Below are positions 52,370 through 60,938 of a stretch of 64,000 nucleotides of DNA, one piece after another. The DNA comes from JAAXGI01 sp963579625 (GTDB lineage: Bacteria; Gemmatimonadota; Gemmatimonadetes; Longimicrobiales; Gaopeijiaceae). Location: assembly GCA_963579625.1 (NCBI GenBank), contig CAUZHN010000003.1:1-64000 (forward strand), written 5' to 3'. The first letter of the stretch is position 1. Each line of letters begins with the position of its first letter. The position numbers and the translations under genes were made by a program. Under the pieces are notes generated by a model. That model searched no databases. It saw only the letters and a list, made by a program, of their open reading frames with translations, and had not been told where the DNA came from.

Positions 52370-53350
52370 ATGCAGGTTTGGGTGTTTCGGAATGCACGCT
52401 TTGAGTTTCTGCAGTGGCGTAGGAAGGCTTATGTGGTATCGGTGGCGTTACTGCTCCTCGGTATTGCCGCAATGGTATTTAACGTGGTCTCCCTTGGTAA
52501 TTGGCAGAACTACGGCGTTGATTTCACGGGTGGGACACGGATTGTCATTAGGGTAGGGGAAGGGACAACCGTGGCCGATCTCCGTGAGGCCCTCGGTGGG
52601 GCCGAGGCACCTCCGATCAGCCAATTCGGTGCCGAGAACGAGTTCACTATTCGGGTACCCCTGGTCGCGGGGGAGGAGCCAGAAGAGTCAGCGAACCAAT
52701 TGTCAGCGACCTTGTCTGCTAGTTCTACGGTGGGTGAGTTCGAAATAAGGGAGCGGGAGTTCGTAGGACCCACGATCGGGGGAGAGCTGCAGCGGCAGGC
52801 GGTTCTGGCAATGGTGGTCTCGTTTCTGGCTACCCTCCTCTATCTGGCCGTCCGATTCGAGTTCCGGTTTGGACTCGCATCGGTTATTGCTACGATACAC
52901 GACATTCTGTTGACGCTGGGCTTTCTTGCGCTCTTCAGGATCGAGATCTCTCTTCCGACCGTGGCAGCGATTCTGACCGTGATCGGCTACTCTCTGAACG
53001 ATACCATCGTGGTCTTCGACCGAATCCGAGAGAACCTCAACAAGAAGGGCGGGCGGAGAGAAGATTCTGAAGCACTCACCAACCGATCCATCAACGAGGT
53101 CTTGCCCAGAACCGTGATAACGTCGGGCACGACGCTTGTCGTGCTCCTCGCGCTACTGATCCTCGGGGGGGCCGTGATCAGCGACTTCACGGTCGTCTTG
53201 ATTCTTGGGGTAGTCATAGGCACCTATTCTTCCATCTTCGTTGCCTCTCCCGCCCTTCTAGAGATTCAGACTCGCTGGGGAACCAAAGATGAGGCCCGGA
53301 GGAAGAAGGACCGAAGGAAGGACCGTGGGAAGGAAGCGATTCCGGTCTGA
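52370..53350 (+). CDS. secF: Protein translocase subunit SecF
   Basis: Partner of SecD. The 326-residue protein has six predicted helices; NYGVDFTGGTRIVI marks the first periplasmic segment and GYSLNDTIVVFDRIRENL the conserved helix 4 region. The C terminus is strongly basic (RRKKDRRKDRGKE), as is often seen facing the cytoplasm. The ATG at 52370 is close behind secD. A terminator hairpin follows 36 bases after the stop, so secDF may form one unit. Confidence 0.97.
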   Translation: MQVWVFRNARFEFLQWRRKAYVVSVALLLLGIAAMVFNVVSLGNWQNYGVDFTGGTRIVIRVGEGTTVADLREALGGAEAPPISQFGAENEFTIRVPLVAGEEPEESANQLSATLSASSTVGEFEIREREFVGPTIGGELQRQAVLAMVVSFLATLLYLAVRFEFRFGLASVIATIHDILLTLGFLALFRIEISLPTVAAILTVIGYSLNDTIVVFDRIRENLNKKGGRREDSEALTNRSINEVLPRTVITSGTTLVVLLALLILGGAVISDFTVVLILGVVIGTYSSIFVASPALLEIQTRWGTKDEARRKKDRRKDRGKEAIPV

Positions 53351-53385
53351 ATCTACGATATTTTTGGTGGTGGCAATGCGGTACA

Positions 53386-53421
53386 GGGGCCATGGGGAAG
53401 ACCCCACGGTCCCCTTTCTTT
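53386..53421 (+). terminator. Intrinsic terminator after secDF
   Basis: GGGGCCATGGGG at 53386-53397 can pair with CCCCACGGTCCCC at 53402-53414 (with G-U and one bulge), and is followed by TTTCTTTAT. This is the clearest terminator in the window. Confidence 0.75.
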
Positions 53422-53473
53422 ATCTGTGATTTCAGTGGTGCACCGGTAGGTGCCATCGTTTTTGAGTTGCCGA

Positions 53474-54259
53474 ATGTTGATTGACACGCACTGCCATCTT
53501 ACCCATGAGGAATTCCGGGAGGACCTTCCCGACGTTCTCGATCGAGCGCGCCGTGCAGGGGTGGGGGCCATCATCGCGGTTGCCTCTGACCTCGACGATG
53601 CGCGGGTCGTACGGAAACTCTGGACAGGCAGGGGGGATCCTGAACCGGAGGAGCCGGTGATCTGGGGGACCGCTGGGGTCCATCCACACGAGGCAGCAGC
53701 AGCTCCATCCGGGCTTCGAGAGGCTCTGATCCAGGCCGTGGAGTCAGATTCCCGAGTCGTGGCGCTCGGAGAGTGCGGCTTGGACTATCACTACGATTTA
53801 TCTCCGCGTGGAGTCCAGCGGCGGGTACTCGACGCTCATATCGAGACAGCGCATGAAACCGGACATCCACTTGTCGTCCATTGCCGGGAGGCCGAGGAGG
53901 ATATGAAGGTTGCGCTTCGTGAAGCTGCAGGTGTTGGGGTCCGGGGGGTTCTCCACTGCTTTCCTGGAGATCCTGATCTTCTCGACGCTGCGCTTGAGGG
54001 GGGATGGCTGGTCTCCTTCACGGGCATCGTTACCTTTGCCTCTTTCCGGGGTGCGGAGGCGGTCCGCAGGGTTCCCGGGGATCGGTACATGCTCGAGACG
54101 GATGGTCCCTACATGGCCCCCGTACCACTTCGCGGACGCCGAAATGAGCCGGCCCTGGTTCCCCATATTCGGGATCGGGTGGCAGAGCTGAGAGGGGAGA
54201 GTGGGCCTGCAGTCGAACGAGACACGACGGACACCGCACGCTGTTTCTTTGGGCTTTAG
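53474..54259 (+). CDS. TatD family metal-dependent hydrolase
   Basis: A 261-residue TIM-barrel hydrolase from the ATG at 53474. Metal ligands are visible: DTHCHL at the start, GECGLDYHYD with Glu, VVHCREA with His, LHCFPGD with His, and LETDGPYMAP with Asp. TatD proteins are 3'-5' DNA exonucleases or D-aminoacyl-tRNA deacylases. A GTG/ATG further upstream at 53450 is in frame but adds eight residues with no homology. MutL follows 20 bases downstream. Confidence 0.92.
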   Translation: MLIDTHCHLTHEEFREDLPDVLDRARRAGVGAIIAVASDLDDARVVRKLWTGRGDPEPEEPVIWGTAGVHPHEAAAAPSGLREALIQAVESDSRVVALGECGLDYHYDLSPRGVQRRVLDAHIETAHETGHPLVVHCREAEEDMKVALREAAGVGVRGVLHCFPGDPDLLDAALEGGWLVSFTGIVTFASFRGAEAVRRVPGDRYMLETDGPYMAPVPLRGRRNEPALVPHIRDRVAELRGESGPAVERDTTDTARCFFGL

Positions 54260-54279
54260 TGAGCTGCTAGACTAGGCGT

Positions 54280-56106
54280 ATGACACGGACCATTCACATC
54301 CTGCCGGATAGGGTGGCAAACCAGATCGCCGCTGGAGAGGTCGTCGAACGACCAGCCTCCGTTGTGAAGGAGTTGATCGAGAACGCGCTGGATGCTGGGG
54401 CAAGGAGGATTGATGTCCGGCTGCGACGGGGTGGGAAACGTCTTGTTCGAGTGGCTGACGATGGGTTTGGGATGGGGCGAGAGGACGCGATCCTTTCCCT
54501 CGACAGGCACGCGACCTCAAAAATTCGTGAAGCGGAGGATCTTCAGGCGGTTCTCTCCCTCGGTTTCCGGGGGGAGGCTCTGCCTTCCATCGCTTCCGTC
54601 TCACGCTTGACCCTGGAGACCAGGAGAACCGACGAGAGTGTCGGAACTCGAATTCGGGTGCGGGGAGGCACCATCACCGCGGTGGAAGATGTGACCCGAA
54701 TCCAAGGCACTACTGTTTCCGTTGAAAGCCTCTTCTTCAATGCTCCGGTTCGCGGAACCTTCCTCAAGTCACCGTCCGCGGAGACTCGCGCCGTGCATGA
54801 AACGATCTCGCCTTTGGCTCTGGCGCACCCCAGCGTCGCGTTCTCACTGACTTCTGATGATCGGCTGCTTGTGGAACTTCCTGAGGCTTCGGACGTGGTT
54901 GAGCGAATCGCGGGACTCTGGGGAGATAAGGTGGCGAGGCAGCTCGTCTCTTTTGAGGTAGAGAGCGAAGGGGCCCGGCTTCGCGGGCTGATTCAGCGCC
55001 CTGACGCTACCCGGGCTGGTTTCCGACGAGCGTGCCTTTTCGTCGGGGATCGACCCTTCCGGGACCGGGCTCTCGTGAGGGCGGTGGATCGAGGGTACCG
55101 AACCACCATTCCTGAGGGAAACCGGCCCTGGCTCTTCCTGTTCATCGAGTCCCCTGCAGGAAGCGTAGACGTAAACGTGCACCCCACGAAGGCGGAAGTC
55201 CGGTTCCAGCATCTGGGAACGGTGGAGGATTTAGTTGAGCGGGGGGTGAGGACGGCACTCGAGACTGAGGCGAGTTCCGCGACGCTTGACCGGAGTCCAC
55301 GAAGACCGGTGCTAAGTGTCAGAGAGTCAGGACCTGTGTTCCCGGGGCTGAGCGGATCCGAGGAGACGGGCGAAACATCAGTTGGGAGTCGGCCGGCAGC
55401 CTCCGTGTTGCCCGATGCACAGATGGCTCTGTTCCTCGCTGGGATCGGTACCGAGGCGTTGTATGTCGAGGCTGAGTCAGAGGGCTCCGGAGACAGTGAG
55501 CCAGAGACTCGCCAGCTTCTCACAGAGGACGCTGGGCGTCCTCGACTCTGGCAGGTGCACCGCTCCTGGATACTAGCTGAAGTCCGAAACGGACTCCTCC
55601 TTATCGATCAGCATGCTGCTCATGAAAGGGTGCTCTTCGAACGGATCATGAGTCGCTTTGATGATCGCACCGAAGCGAGCCAGCGGCTCCTTTTTCCTCT
55701 TACAATCCGCCTGACCGGACCTGAATACACCATCGTGGAGGATCTTGTCGGACTGCTTAGCACGACCGGATTTGAGGTTGAGGGTTTTGGCGGCGATACG
55801 GTAATCGTGCATGGCATACCTTCTCTGCATCCCCATTTCGATGCGGAGCGGTGTCTCCGCGAGATGATTGAGGAACTGGCTCACGGTTCCGCACTCATGC
55901 GCTCTGCGCGAACCCAGTTCGAGCGCGTGGCGATGAGCTTCGCCTGTAAGGCGGCAATCAAGGCGGGACAGGCATTAGACGAACGAGAGATTGAAGAGTT
56001 GTTCGATCAGTTGTTCGCCACGGAGTTACCCTACCATGATGTTCATGGCCGCCCCACCACCGTGCGATTGTCGCGGACCGAACTAGAGAGGAAGTTCGGG
56101 CGGTGA
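54280..56106 (+). CDS. mutL: DNA mismatch repair protein MutL
   Basis: Connects MutS recognition with strand incision. The 608-residue protein has the N-terminal GHKL ATPase (AAGEVVERPASVVKELIENALDAG, VADDGFGM, GFRGEAL), a variable linker around residues 340-420, and a C-terminal endonuclease-type domain with DQHAAHERVLFE near residue 443 and ACKAAIKAG. This places it in the nicking MutL class, unlike E. coli. The final HGRPTTVRLS is the third metal-site motif, although the usual Cys before it (CPHGRP) reads DVHGRP here. The stop overlaps miaA. Confidence 0.96.
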   Translation: MTRTIHILPDRVANQIAAGEVVERPASVVKELIENALDAGARRIDVRLRRGGKRLVRVADDGFGMGREDAILSLDRHATSKIREAEDLQAVLSLGFRGEALPSIASVSRLTLETRRTDESVGTRIRVRGGTITAVEDVTRIQGTTVSVESLFFNAPVRGTFLKSPSAETRAVHETISPLALAHPSVAFSLTSDDRLLVELPEASDVVERIAGLWGDKVARQLVSFEVESEGARLRGLIQRPDATRAGFRRACLFVGDRPFRDRALVRAVDRGYRTTIPEGNRPWLFLFIESPAGSVDVNVHPTKAEVRFQHLGTVEDLVERGVRTALETEASSATLDRSPRRPVLSVRESGPVFPGLSGSEETGETSVGSRPAASVLPDAQMALFLAGIGTEALYVEAESEGSGDSEPETRQLLTEDAGRPRLWQVHRSWILAEVRNGLLLIDQHAAHERVLFERIMSRFDDRTEASQRLLFPLTIRLTGPEYTIVEDLVGLLSTTGFEVEGFGGDTVIVHGIPSLHPHFDAERCLREMIEELAHGSALMRSARTQFERVAMSFACKAAIKAGQALDEREIEELFDQLFATELPYHDVHGRPTTVRLSRTELERKFGR

Positions 56107-57044
56107 CATTTCCCGCCTTGGTGGGGGCCACCGCCGTGGGCAAGACGGCACTCTCCCTAGAGGTTGCCCAACAGCTTGATGCCGAGCTTATCTCGATGGA
56201 CTCGAGGCAGGTCTATCGGAGAATGGATGTCGGAACGGCAAAGGTTGATCGGGAGTCTCGCGCACTGGTTCCTCATCATGGTTTGGATCTTGTTGATCCG
56301 AGCGAGTCGTACTCCGCGGTTCGCTTTGCTCGTGAGGCCCGAGTTTGGGTTCACGAAATTGAGGGCCGCGGCCGTCTTCCGATTGTAGTGGGCGGGAGCG
56401 GGTTCTTCCTCCGGACCCTCATAGATCCTGTCTTCCAGGAACCAGCTGTGAGCGAGGATCGCCGCAGCCGCCTGAGGAGATGGCTTTCTGGCTGCCAGAG
56501 GGAGGAGTTGGCGCGGTGGGTCCGAACCCTCGATCCGGCCCGTGCGCTGTTGGCTGAGGCGGGGGGCCCTCATCGACTGTCTCGGAGCATCGAGGTTCCC
56601 TTGCTCACTGGGAGGTCTCTCTCCTGGTGGCATCGGGAAGGCCCTCTTGAGGCGAAGCCACTCGACATCAGGGTCGTCCTCGTCGAGCTGCCACGGACAG
56701 AGCTTTACGGGCGGATTGACAAGAGGACGATCCGGATGTTCGAGGACGGGCTCTTGGAAGAAGCACGGCAGCTTCTAGAGGCGGGATACACGGTCGATGA
56801 TCCAGGGATGACTGGGACAGGCTATCGCGAAGCCGTGTCGGTAGTTCTCGGGGAGCTTGACCTTGCCGACGCACTGGACAGGGTCCAGAAGGCGACCCGA
56901 GGGTATGCGCGCCGGCAGCTCACGTGGTTTCGAAACCAGATTCCCGAGCCTGCGTTCCGGGTGGATGCATCGATACCGCTGTCAGACCAGACGGAGCAAG
57001 TCGTTCGGTGGTGGGAGGGGACCGGAGAGCACGTCCGGGGGTAG
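56103..57044 (+). CDS. miaA: tRNA dimethylallyltransferase
   Basis: Prenylates A37 of tRNAs that read codons starting with U. The 313-residue protein has the P-loop GATAVGKT at residues 8-15, SMDSRQVYRRMDVGTAK, VVGGSGFF, and the C-terminal TGTGYREAV and RQLTWFRNQ signatures. The GTG at 56103 overlaps the mutL stop (GTGA). The mutL-miaA pairing is common. The tRNA-Ser(UGA) at 38039 is a likely substrate. Confidence 0.96.
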   Translation: MTFPALVGATAVGKTALSLEVAQQLDAELISMDSRQVYRRMDVGTAKVDRESRALVPHHGLDLVDPSESYSAVRFAREARVWVHEIEGRGRLPIVVGGSGFFLRTLIDPVFQEPAVSEDRRSRLRRWLSGCQREELARWVRTLDPARALLAEAGGPHRLSRSIEVPLLTGRSLSWWHREGPLEAKPLDIRVVLVELPRTELYGRIDKRTIRMFEDGLLEEARQLLEAGYTVDDPGMTGTGYREAVSVVLGELDLADALDRVQKATRGYARRQLTWFRNQIPEPAFRVDASIPLSDQTEQVVRWWEGTGEHVRG

Positions 57045-57157
57045 GGAGGGCCGCGAGAACGGCCAACTCGGGCGGAGGGCGGCAACGGTTCGGGGAGGGA
57101 CTCCGTTCCACCCCATCGCGAGCGTGCCGATCCCCTTATCCAGGAGCTGTTAACCAC

Positions 57158-58345
57158 GTGAAGATCGGGATCGTCTGTTACCCCACCTATGGGGGGTCGG
57201 GAGCGGTCGCAACCGAGTTGGGCCTCGAGCTGGCCAAGCGCGGCCATGAGGTGCACTTCATTTCCTATGCCCAACCGTTCCGTTTGGCGGGCTTTCGCGA
57301 GCGGGTGTACTTCCACGAAGTGGAAACGGAAGACTATCCCCTCTTCGAGCATCCTCCTTATTCGCTGGCCCTTGCCGTTGCGATCCACCAAGTATCTCGG
57401 GACCGCGGTCTTGATATGGTGCACGTCCACTATGCGATCCCCCACGCTACGTCGGCTTGGATCGCGGGACAGATGTTTGAGGGAAGTCATTCCCCACGAA
57501 TCATCACCACCCTTCACGGAACCGACATCACGCTTCTGGGACAGCACCCGTCATTTCGATCCATTACTCGATTCTCGATTCTCAAGTCCGATGGACTCAC
57601 CGCGGTGTCTCAATACCTGCAGGGAGAGACGGAGCGGAATTTCGGTGTGGATGGAGAGCAGATCCGAGTAATCCCCAACTTCGTCGACACTGAGCTCTAC
57701 CGTCGGGGCCGTGTCCCCTGCCACCGAGTGAAGCTTGCCAAAGATGACGAAAAGATTCTTATGCACATGTCCAACTTCCGCAGGGTTAAGCGGGTTGAGG
57801 ACGTCATCGAAATCTTCGCGAGAGTCAGCAAAAGGATCCCAAGCCGTCTCGTCATGGTCGGCGATGGCCCGGACCGCACGAGAGCGGAGCAACGGGCGGA
57901 AGAACTTGGGATCGGGGAGCGGACCCTGTTCATCGGAAAACACACTTCCGTGGATGAAATCCTCGCCTGCGCCGACCTATTCCTTTTGCCCAGCGAGTCT
58001 GAGTCGTTTGGTCTGGCGGCGCTAGAAGCAATGGCGTGTGGCACTCCGGTCTTGGCTTCACGAGTTGGAGGGCTTCCTGAGGTGGTTGAGGATGGGGGTT
58101 GCGGGTATCTGTTTCCGGTCGGTGACCTCGAAGCGATGGTAGATGGGGCCGTCGAGATACTATCCTCGGAAGATCAGTGGCGAATGATGAGCGCTCGGGG
58201 CCGGGAGATTGCCGAGGAGTGCTTCTCTGCCGCAGCGATCGTCGAGATTTACGAAAAGTTCTACCAGGAAGTCCTGGACAGCTCGCCCTCCGAGAGACCG
58301 ATCGGCGGACTGGACCCACAAGGTCCAGTGGGGATAGGCCGGTGA
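57158..58345 (+). CDS. bshA: N-acetyl-alpha-D-glucosaminyl L-malate synthase (bacillithiol synthesis)
   Basis: GT4-family glycosyltransferase that would join GlcNAc to malate in the first step of bacillithiol synthesis. The 395-residue protein starts IGIVCYPTYGGSGAVATELG, typical of BshA, and has VHYAIPHATSAWIA, TTLHGTDITLLG and the GT4 nucleotide-sugar motif ESFGLAALEAMACGTPV. The GTG at 57158 is preceded by AGGAG. The frame remains open further upstream over miaA but has no family character there. No bshB or bshC gene is in the window. The stop overlaps nadC. Confidence 0.92.
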   Translation: MKIGIVCYPTYGGSGAVATELGLELAKRGHEVHFISYAQPFRLAGFRERVYFHEVETEDYPLFEHPPYSLALAVAIHQVSRDRGLDMVHVHYAIPHATSAWIAGQMFEGSHSPRIITTLHGTDITLLGQHPSFRSITRFSILKSDGLTAVSQYLQGETERNFGVDGEQIRVIPNFVDTELYRRGRVPCHRVKLAKDDEKILMHMSNFRRVKRVEDVIEIFARVSKRIPSRLVMVGDGPDRTRAEQRAEELGIGERTLFIGKHTSVDEILACADLFLLPSESESFGLAALEAMACGTPVLASRVGGLPEVVEDGGCGYLFPVGDLEAMVDGAVEILSSEDQWRMMSARGREIAEECFSAAAIVEIYEKFYQEVLDSSPSERPIGGLDPQGPVGIGR

Positions 58346-59280
58346 GAAAGGGTTCCCCTAGATGCAAGGATGGAGACGGACACGCTGGTCTTGACGCTGA
58401 GGTCCGCAACCTCGTCGATCTGGCCCTGAATGAAGATGTGGGAGAGGGGGATTGGACCACGCTCTGGACGGTGGAGCGCGACACTCGGGCCGAAGCGCTG
58501 GTAATGGCGAAAGAAGCGCTCATCGTCGCTGGAGGGTTGGTGGTCCGCAGGGTGTTCCTCGCAGTCGATCCGGATATTGAGGTCGACTTTCTCGTATCGG
58601 ATGGTGTCGGGATCGAGGTCGGCACCTCGATTCTACGAGTCAAAGGGCGCGCGCGTGGGATCCTCACCGCGGAGCGAACGGCCCTCAACTTCCTTGGGCG
58701 TCTGTCAGGGATTGCCACGCTCACACGGAAGTTTGTTGAGGCAGTGGAGGGCCACAAAGCTCGAATTCTGGACACGCGTAAGACGACGCCCGGCTGGAGG
58801 GCACTGGAGAAATGGGCAGTTGGCATCGGTGGAGGCGTGAATCACCGGATGGGGCTTGATGATATGATTCTCGTCAAAGACAACCATATTCTTGCGGCAG
58901 GTGGGGTGCGTGAGGCGGTTCTGCGAGTCAGGGAGCGGAACGAAGCCAGTCTCCCCATCGAGGTCGAGGTAGTCCGCGCTGAGCAAGTGGAGGAGCTCTG
59001 CGAGTTTGGCGTCGATAGAATCCTGCTCGACAACATGGACGAGAGGGAGATTCGCCAAGTCGTTACTCGGGTATCGGCTTGGCCTGGGCCCAGACCCGAG
59101 CTCGAGGCCTCCGGGAACATGACTCTCGAGCGAGTGCGGGGTGTGGCCGAGACCGGGGTAGACTGGATTTCGGTCGGGGCGCTCACTCATTCAGTCCGAT
59201 CAGTGGACCTCTCGCTTCGGCTCACCGGCTCCAAGGGCCACCGGTTGCCGAGAGAGGGCGCCTCCTTGGATTCGTCGTGA
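58342..59280 (+). CDS. nadC: Nicotinate-nucleotide pyrophosphorylase (quinolinate phosphoribosyltransferase)
   Basis: Converts quinolinate and PRPP to nicotinate mononucleotide in NAD synthesis. The 312-residue protein has DVGEGDWTT near the start, LTAERTALNFLGRLSGIAT, and the signature ILDTRKTTPGWRALEKWAV followed by MILVKDNH. The GTG at 58342 overlaps the bshA stop as GTGA. Its own stop overlaps birA, so bshA, nadC, birA and coaX form one tightly coupled group of cofactor genes. Confidence 0.96.
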   Translation: MRKGSPRCKDGDGHAGLDAEVRNLVDLALNEDVGEGDWTTLWTVERDTRAEALVMAKEALIVAGGLVVRRVFLAVDPDIEVDFLVSDGVGIEVGTSILRVKGRARGILTAERTALNFLGRLSGIATLTRKFVEAVEGHKARILDTRKTTPGWRALEKWAVGIGGGVNHRMGLDDMILVKDNHILAAGGVREAVLRVRERNEASLPIEVEVVRAEQVEELCEFGVDRILLDNMDEREIRQVVTRVSAWPGPRPELEASGNMTLERVRGVAETGVDWISVGALTHSVRSVDLSLRLTGSKGHRLPREGASLDSS

Positions 59281-60140
59281 CTGGGAAGGGCGATCAAGGT
59301 GATAGGCTCCCCTCCTCGTGGGGGAGCCGCTGTCGCGAGGCATGGGCGAAGCAGATCAGAGTTCCGTTGCTGCAGGTACATGAGCGACTGCCCTCCACGA
59401 ATGCCCACCTCCGCGAGTTAGCGTGCGCAGGCGTTCCACCGTTCACGATCGTCATAGCCGAGGAGCAGAGCGCGGGCCGTGGGAGGGAAGGGAGGAGCTG
59501 GCACTCGCCTTCTGGTAGCGGCCTCTGGCTCTCAGTCCTGCTCTCCCTTGAGCCGAAGCGAACCGTAGGAGTTCTTCCTCTTGCTGTTGGAGTGGCAGTC
59601 GCCATCGCGATAGAGCGACTGACCGACGTGAGAGTCGGTCTGAAGTGGCCCAACGACGTTCTGGTTGATTCGAGGAAGGTCGCAGGGATCCTATGTGAAT
59701 CCACCGGAGACTCCGGGGAGTTGGTAGCCGTAGGGATTGGCGTCAATCTAAGGCGTTCGACCTTTGGCTTCCCCGCCGATCTGGAACGATCCATGGGCTT
59801 CCTAGAGGAGCTGGCCGACCGACGCATAACAGAGCCCGATTTGACCAAGGCGATCGTGGACGAGCTCAAGGCGTGGGCTTGCCCGACTCCGAGCACGCTT
59901 TCCGGCCCGCTTCGAGTTGAATGGGAGGCAAGAGACCAGTTCCGAGATCGGCATGTGCGTCTAGAATCTGGTGTGGTTGGCATCGCTCAAGGCGTGTCTC
60001 CAGAAGGGACACTGAGGGTAGTACTTCCCGACGGACCAATGCTGACGGTCAGGGCGGGCGGCGTGCGAATTGAGGAGTCGGGTCGGTCTCCCGCCTTTGA
60101 CACGGTCGGAACGCGAGATTCGAACGGGGGGGGTGGATAA
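59277..60140 (+). CDS. birA: Biotin--[acetyl-CoA-carboxylase] ligase
   Basis: Attaches biotin to the carrier protein of biotin-dependent carboxylases. The 287-residue product has QSAGRGREGRSWHSPSGSG, the biotinyl-AMP loop, and LKWPNDVLVDSRKVAGIL with the catalytic Lys. No N-terminal helix-turn-helix is present, so it should be a catalytic-only enzyme and not the BirA repressor. The GTG at 59277 overlaps the nadC stop; the first 45 residues are poorly conserved, and the true start could lie slightly downstream. It ends in TAATG shared with coaX. Confidence 0.93.
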   Translation: MTGKGDQGDRLPSSWGSRCREAWAKQIRVPLLQVHERLPSTNAHLRELACAGVPPFTIVIAEEQSAGRGREGRSWHSPSGSGLWLSVLLSLEPKRTVGVLPLAVGVAVAIAIERLTDVRVGLKWPNDVLVDSRKVAGILCESTGDSGELVAVGIGVNLRRSTFGFPADLERSMGFLEELADRRITEPDLTKAIVDELKAWACPTPSTLSGPLRVEWEARDQFRDRHVRLESGVVGIAQGVSPEGTLRVVLPDGPMLTVRAGGVRIEESGRSPAFDTVGTRDSNGGGG

Positions 60141-60919
60141 TGCACTTGGTAGTGGACGTGGGAAATACCGAGACGGTGATCGGGCTGTTCGCACCGAACT
60201 GTCTCGAGGTGTTGGCTGATCGGCGGTATGCAACCGTTACACCTCGGACGTCCGACGAACTCCTCCTGCTCATCCGAACCCTCCTGCAGGAGGCAGGGCA
60301 CTCTCATGAGGCCGTGGACAGGACGGTTTTAGGGTCTGTGGTGCCAGTCCAGACCGAGATCCTTCTCCGGACCCTGGCCTCGGTGGGCACTGGGGATGTC
60401 TTTGTCTTGGACGGGGAGGACGGCCTCCCCGTTCGGCTGGATGTGGAAGAGCCACCTCAGGGTGTTGGCGCGGACCGAATTGCAAACACTCTGGCGGCAG
60501 CCCACCTGTATCAGCGAGATACGATAGTCGTGGATCTAGGCACGGCTACGACCTACGACTGCATCACGGCGGATGGTGTCTTCTGCGGAGGCGTCATTGC
60601 TCCGGGCTTGTTAGCCGGCGAGGAGTGGTTGGCGGGGCGGACGGCCAAGCTGCCTCGGGTGTCGTTTCGCCGGCCGGAACGCGTCATCGGTCGCCGGACT
60701 GAAGATTGCCTTCAGAGTGGAGTCTTCTTCTCCTCCGTTGACGCAGTGGATGGCATCATTGAGCGAATTAGGGAGGAATGGAATCGTCCCGGGGCGCATG
60801 TGGTGGCCACAGGGGGGCACGCTATGACCGTAGCGCCCCATTCGAGACTTGTGGAGAAGGTGGCTCCCCATCTCACCCTCGTGGGCCTGGAAATCGCAGG
60901 GGATCATCTGTCGGGTTGA
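60140..60919 (+). CDS. coaX: Type III pantothenate kinase
   Basis: First step of coenzyme A synthesis from pantothenate. The 259-residue protein has the ASKHA-fold signatures VVDVGNTETVIGLF, GADRIANTLAA and VVDLGTATTYDCI, and GGVIAPGL near the substrate site. The ATG at 60140 overlaps the birA stop (TAATG). The BirA-CoaX pairing is common. It is convergent with the squalene-synthase-like gene, whose end is 19 bases away. Confidence 0.96.
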   Translation: MHLVVDVGNTETVIGLFAPNCLEVLADRRYATVTPRTSDELLLLIRTLLQEAGHSHEAVDRTVLGSVVPVQTEILLRTLASVGTGDVFVLDGEDGLPVRLDVEEPPQGVGADRIANTLAAAHLYQRDTIVVDLGTATTYDCITADGVFCGGVIAPGLLAGEEWLAGRTAKLPRVSFRRPERVIGRRTEDCLQSGVFFSSVDAVDGIIERIREEWNRPGAHVVATGGHAMTVAPHSRLVEKVAPHLTLVGLEIAGDHLSG

Positions 60920-60938
60920 GGATGATTCGTTGCGTGGC

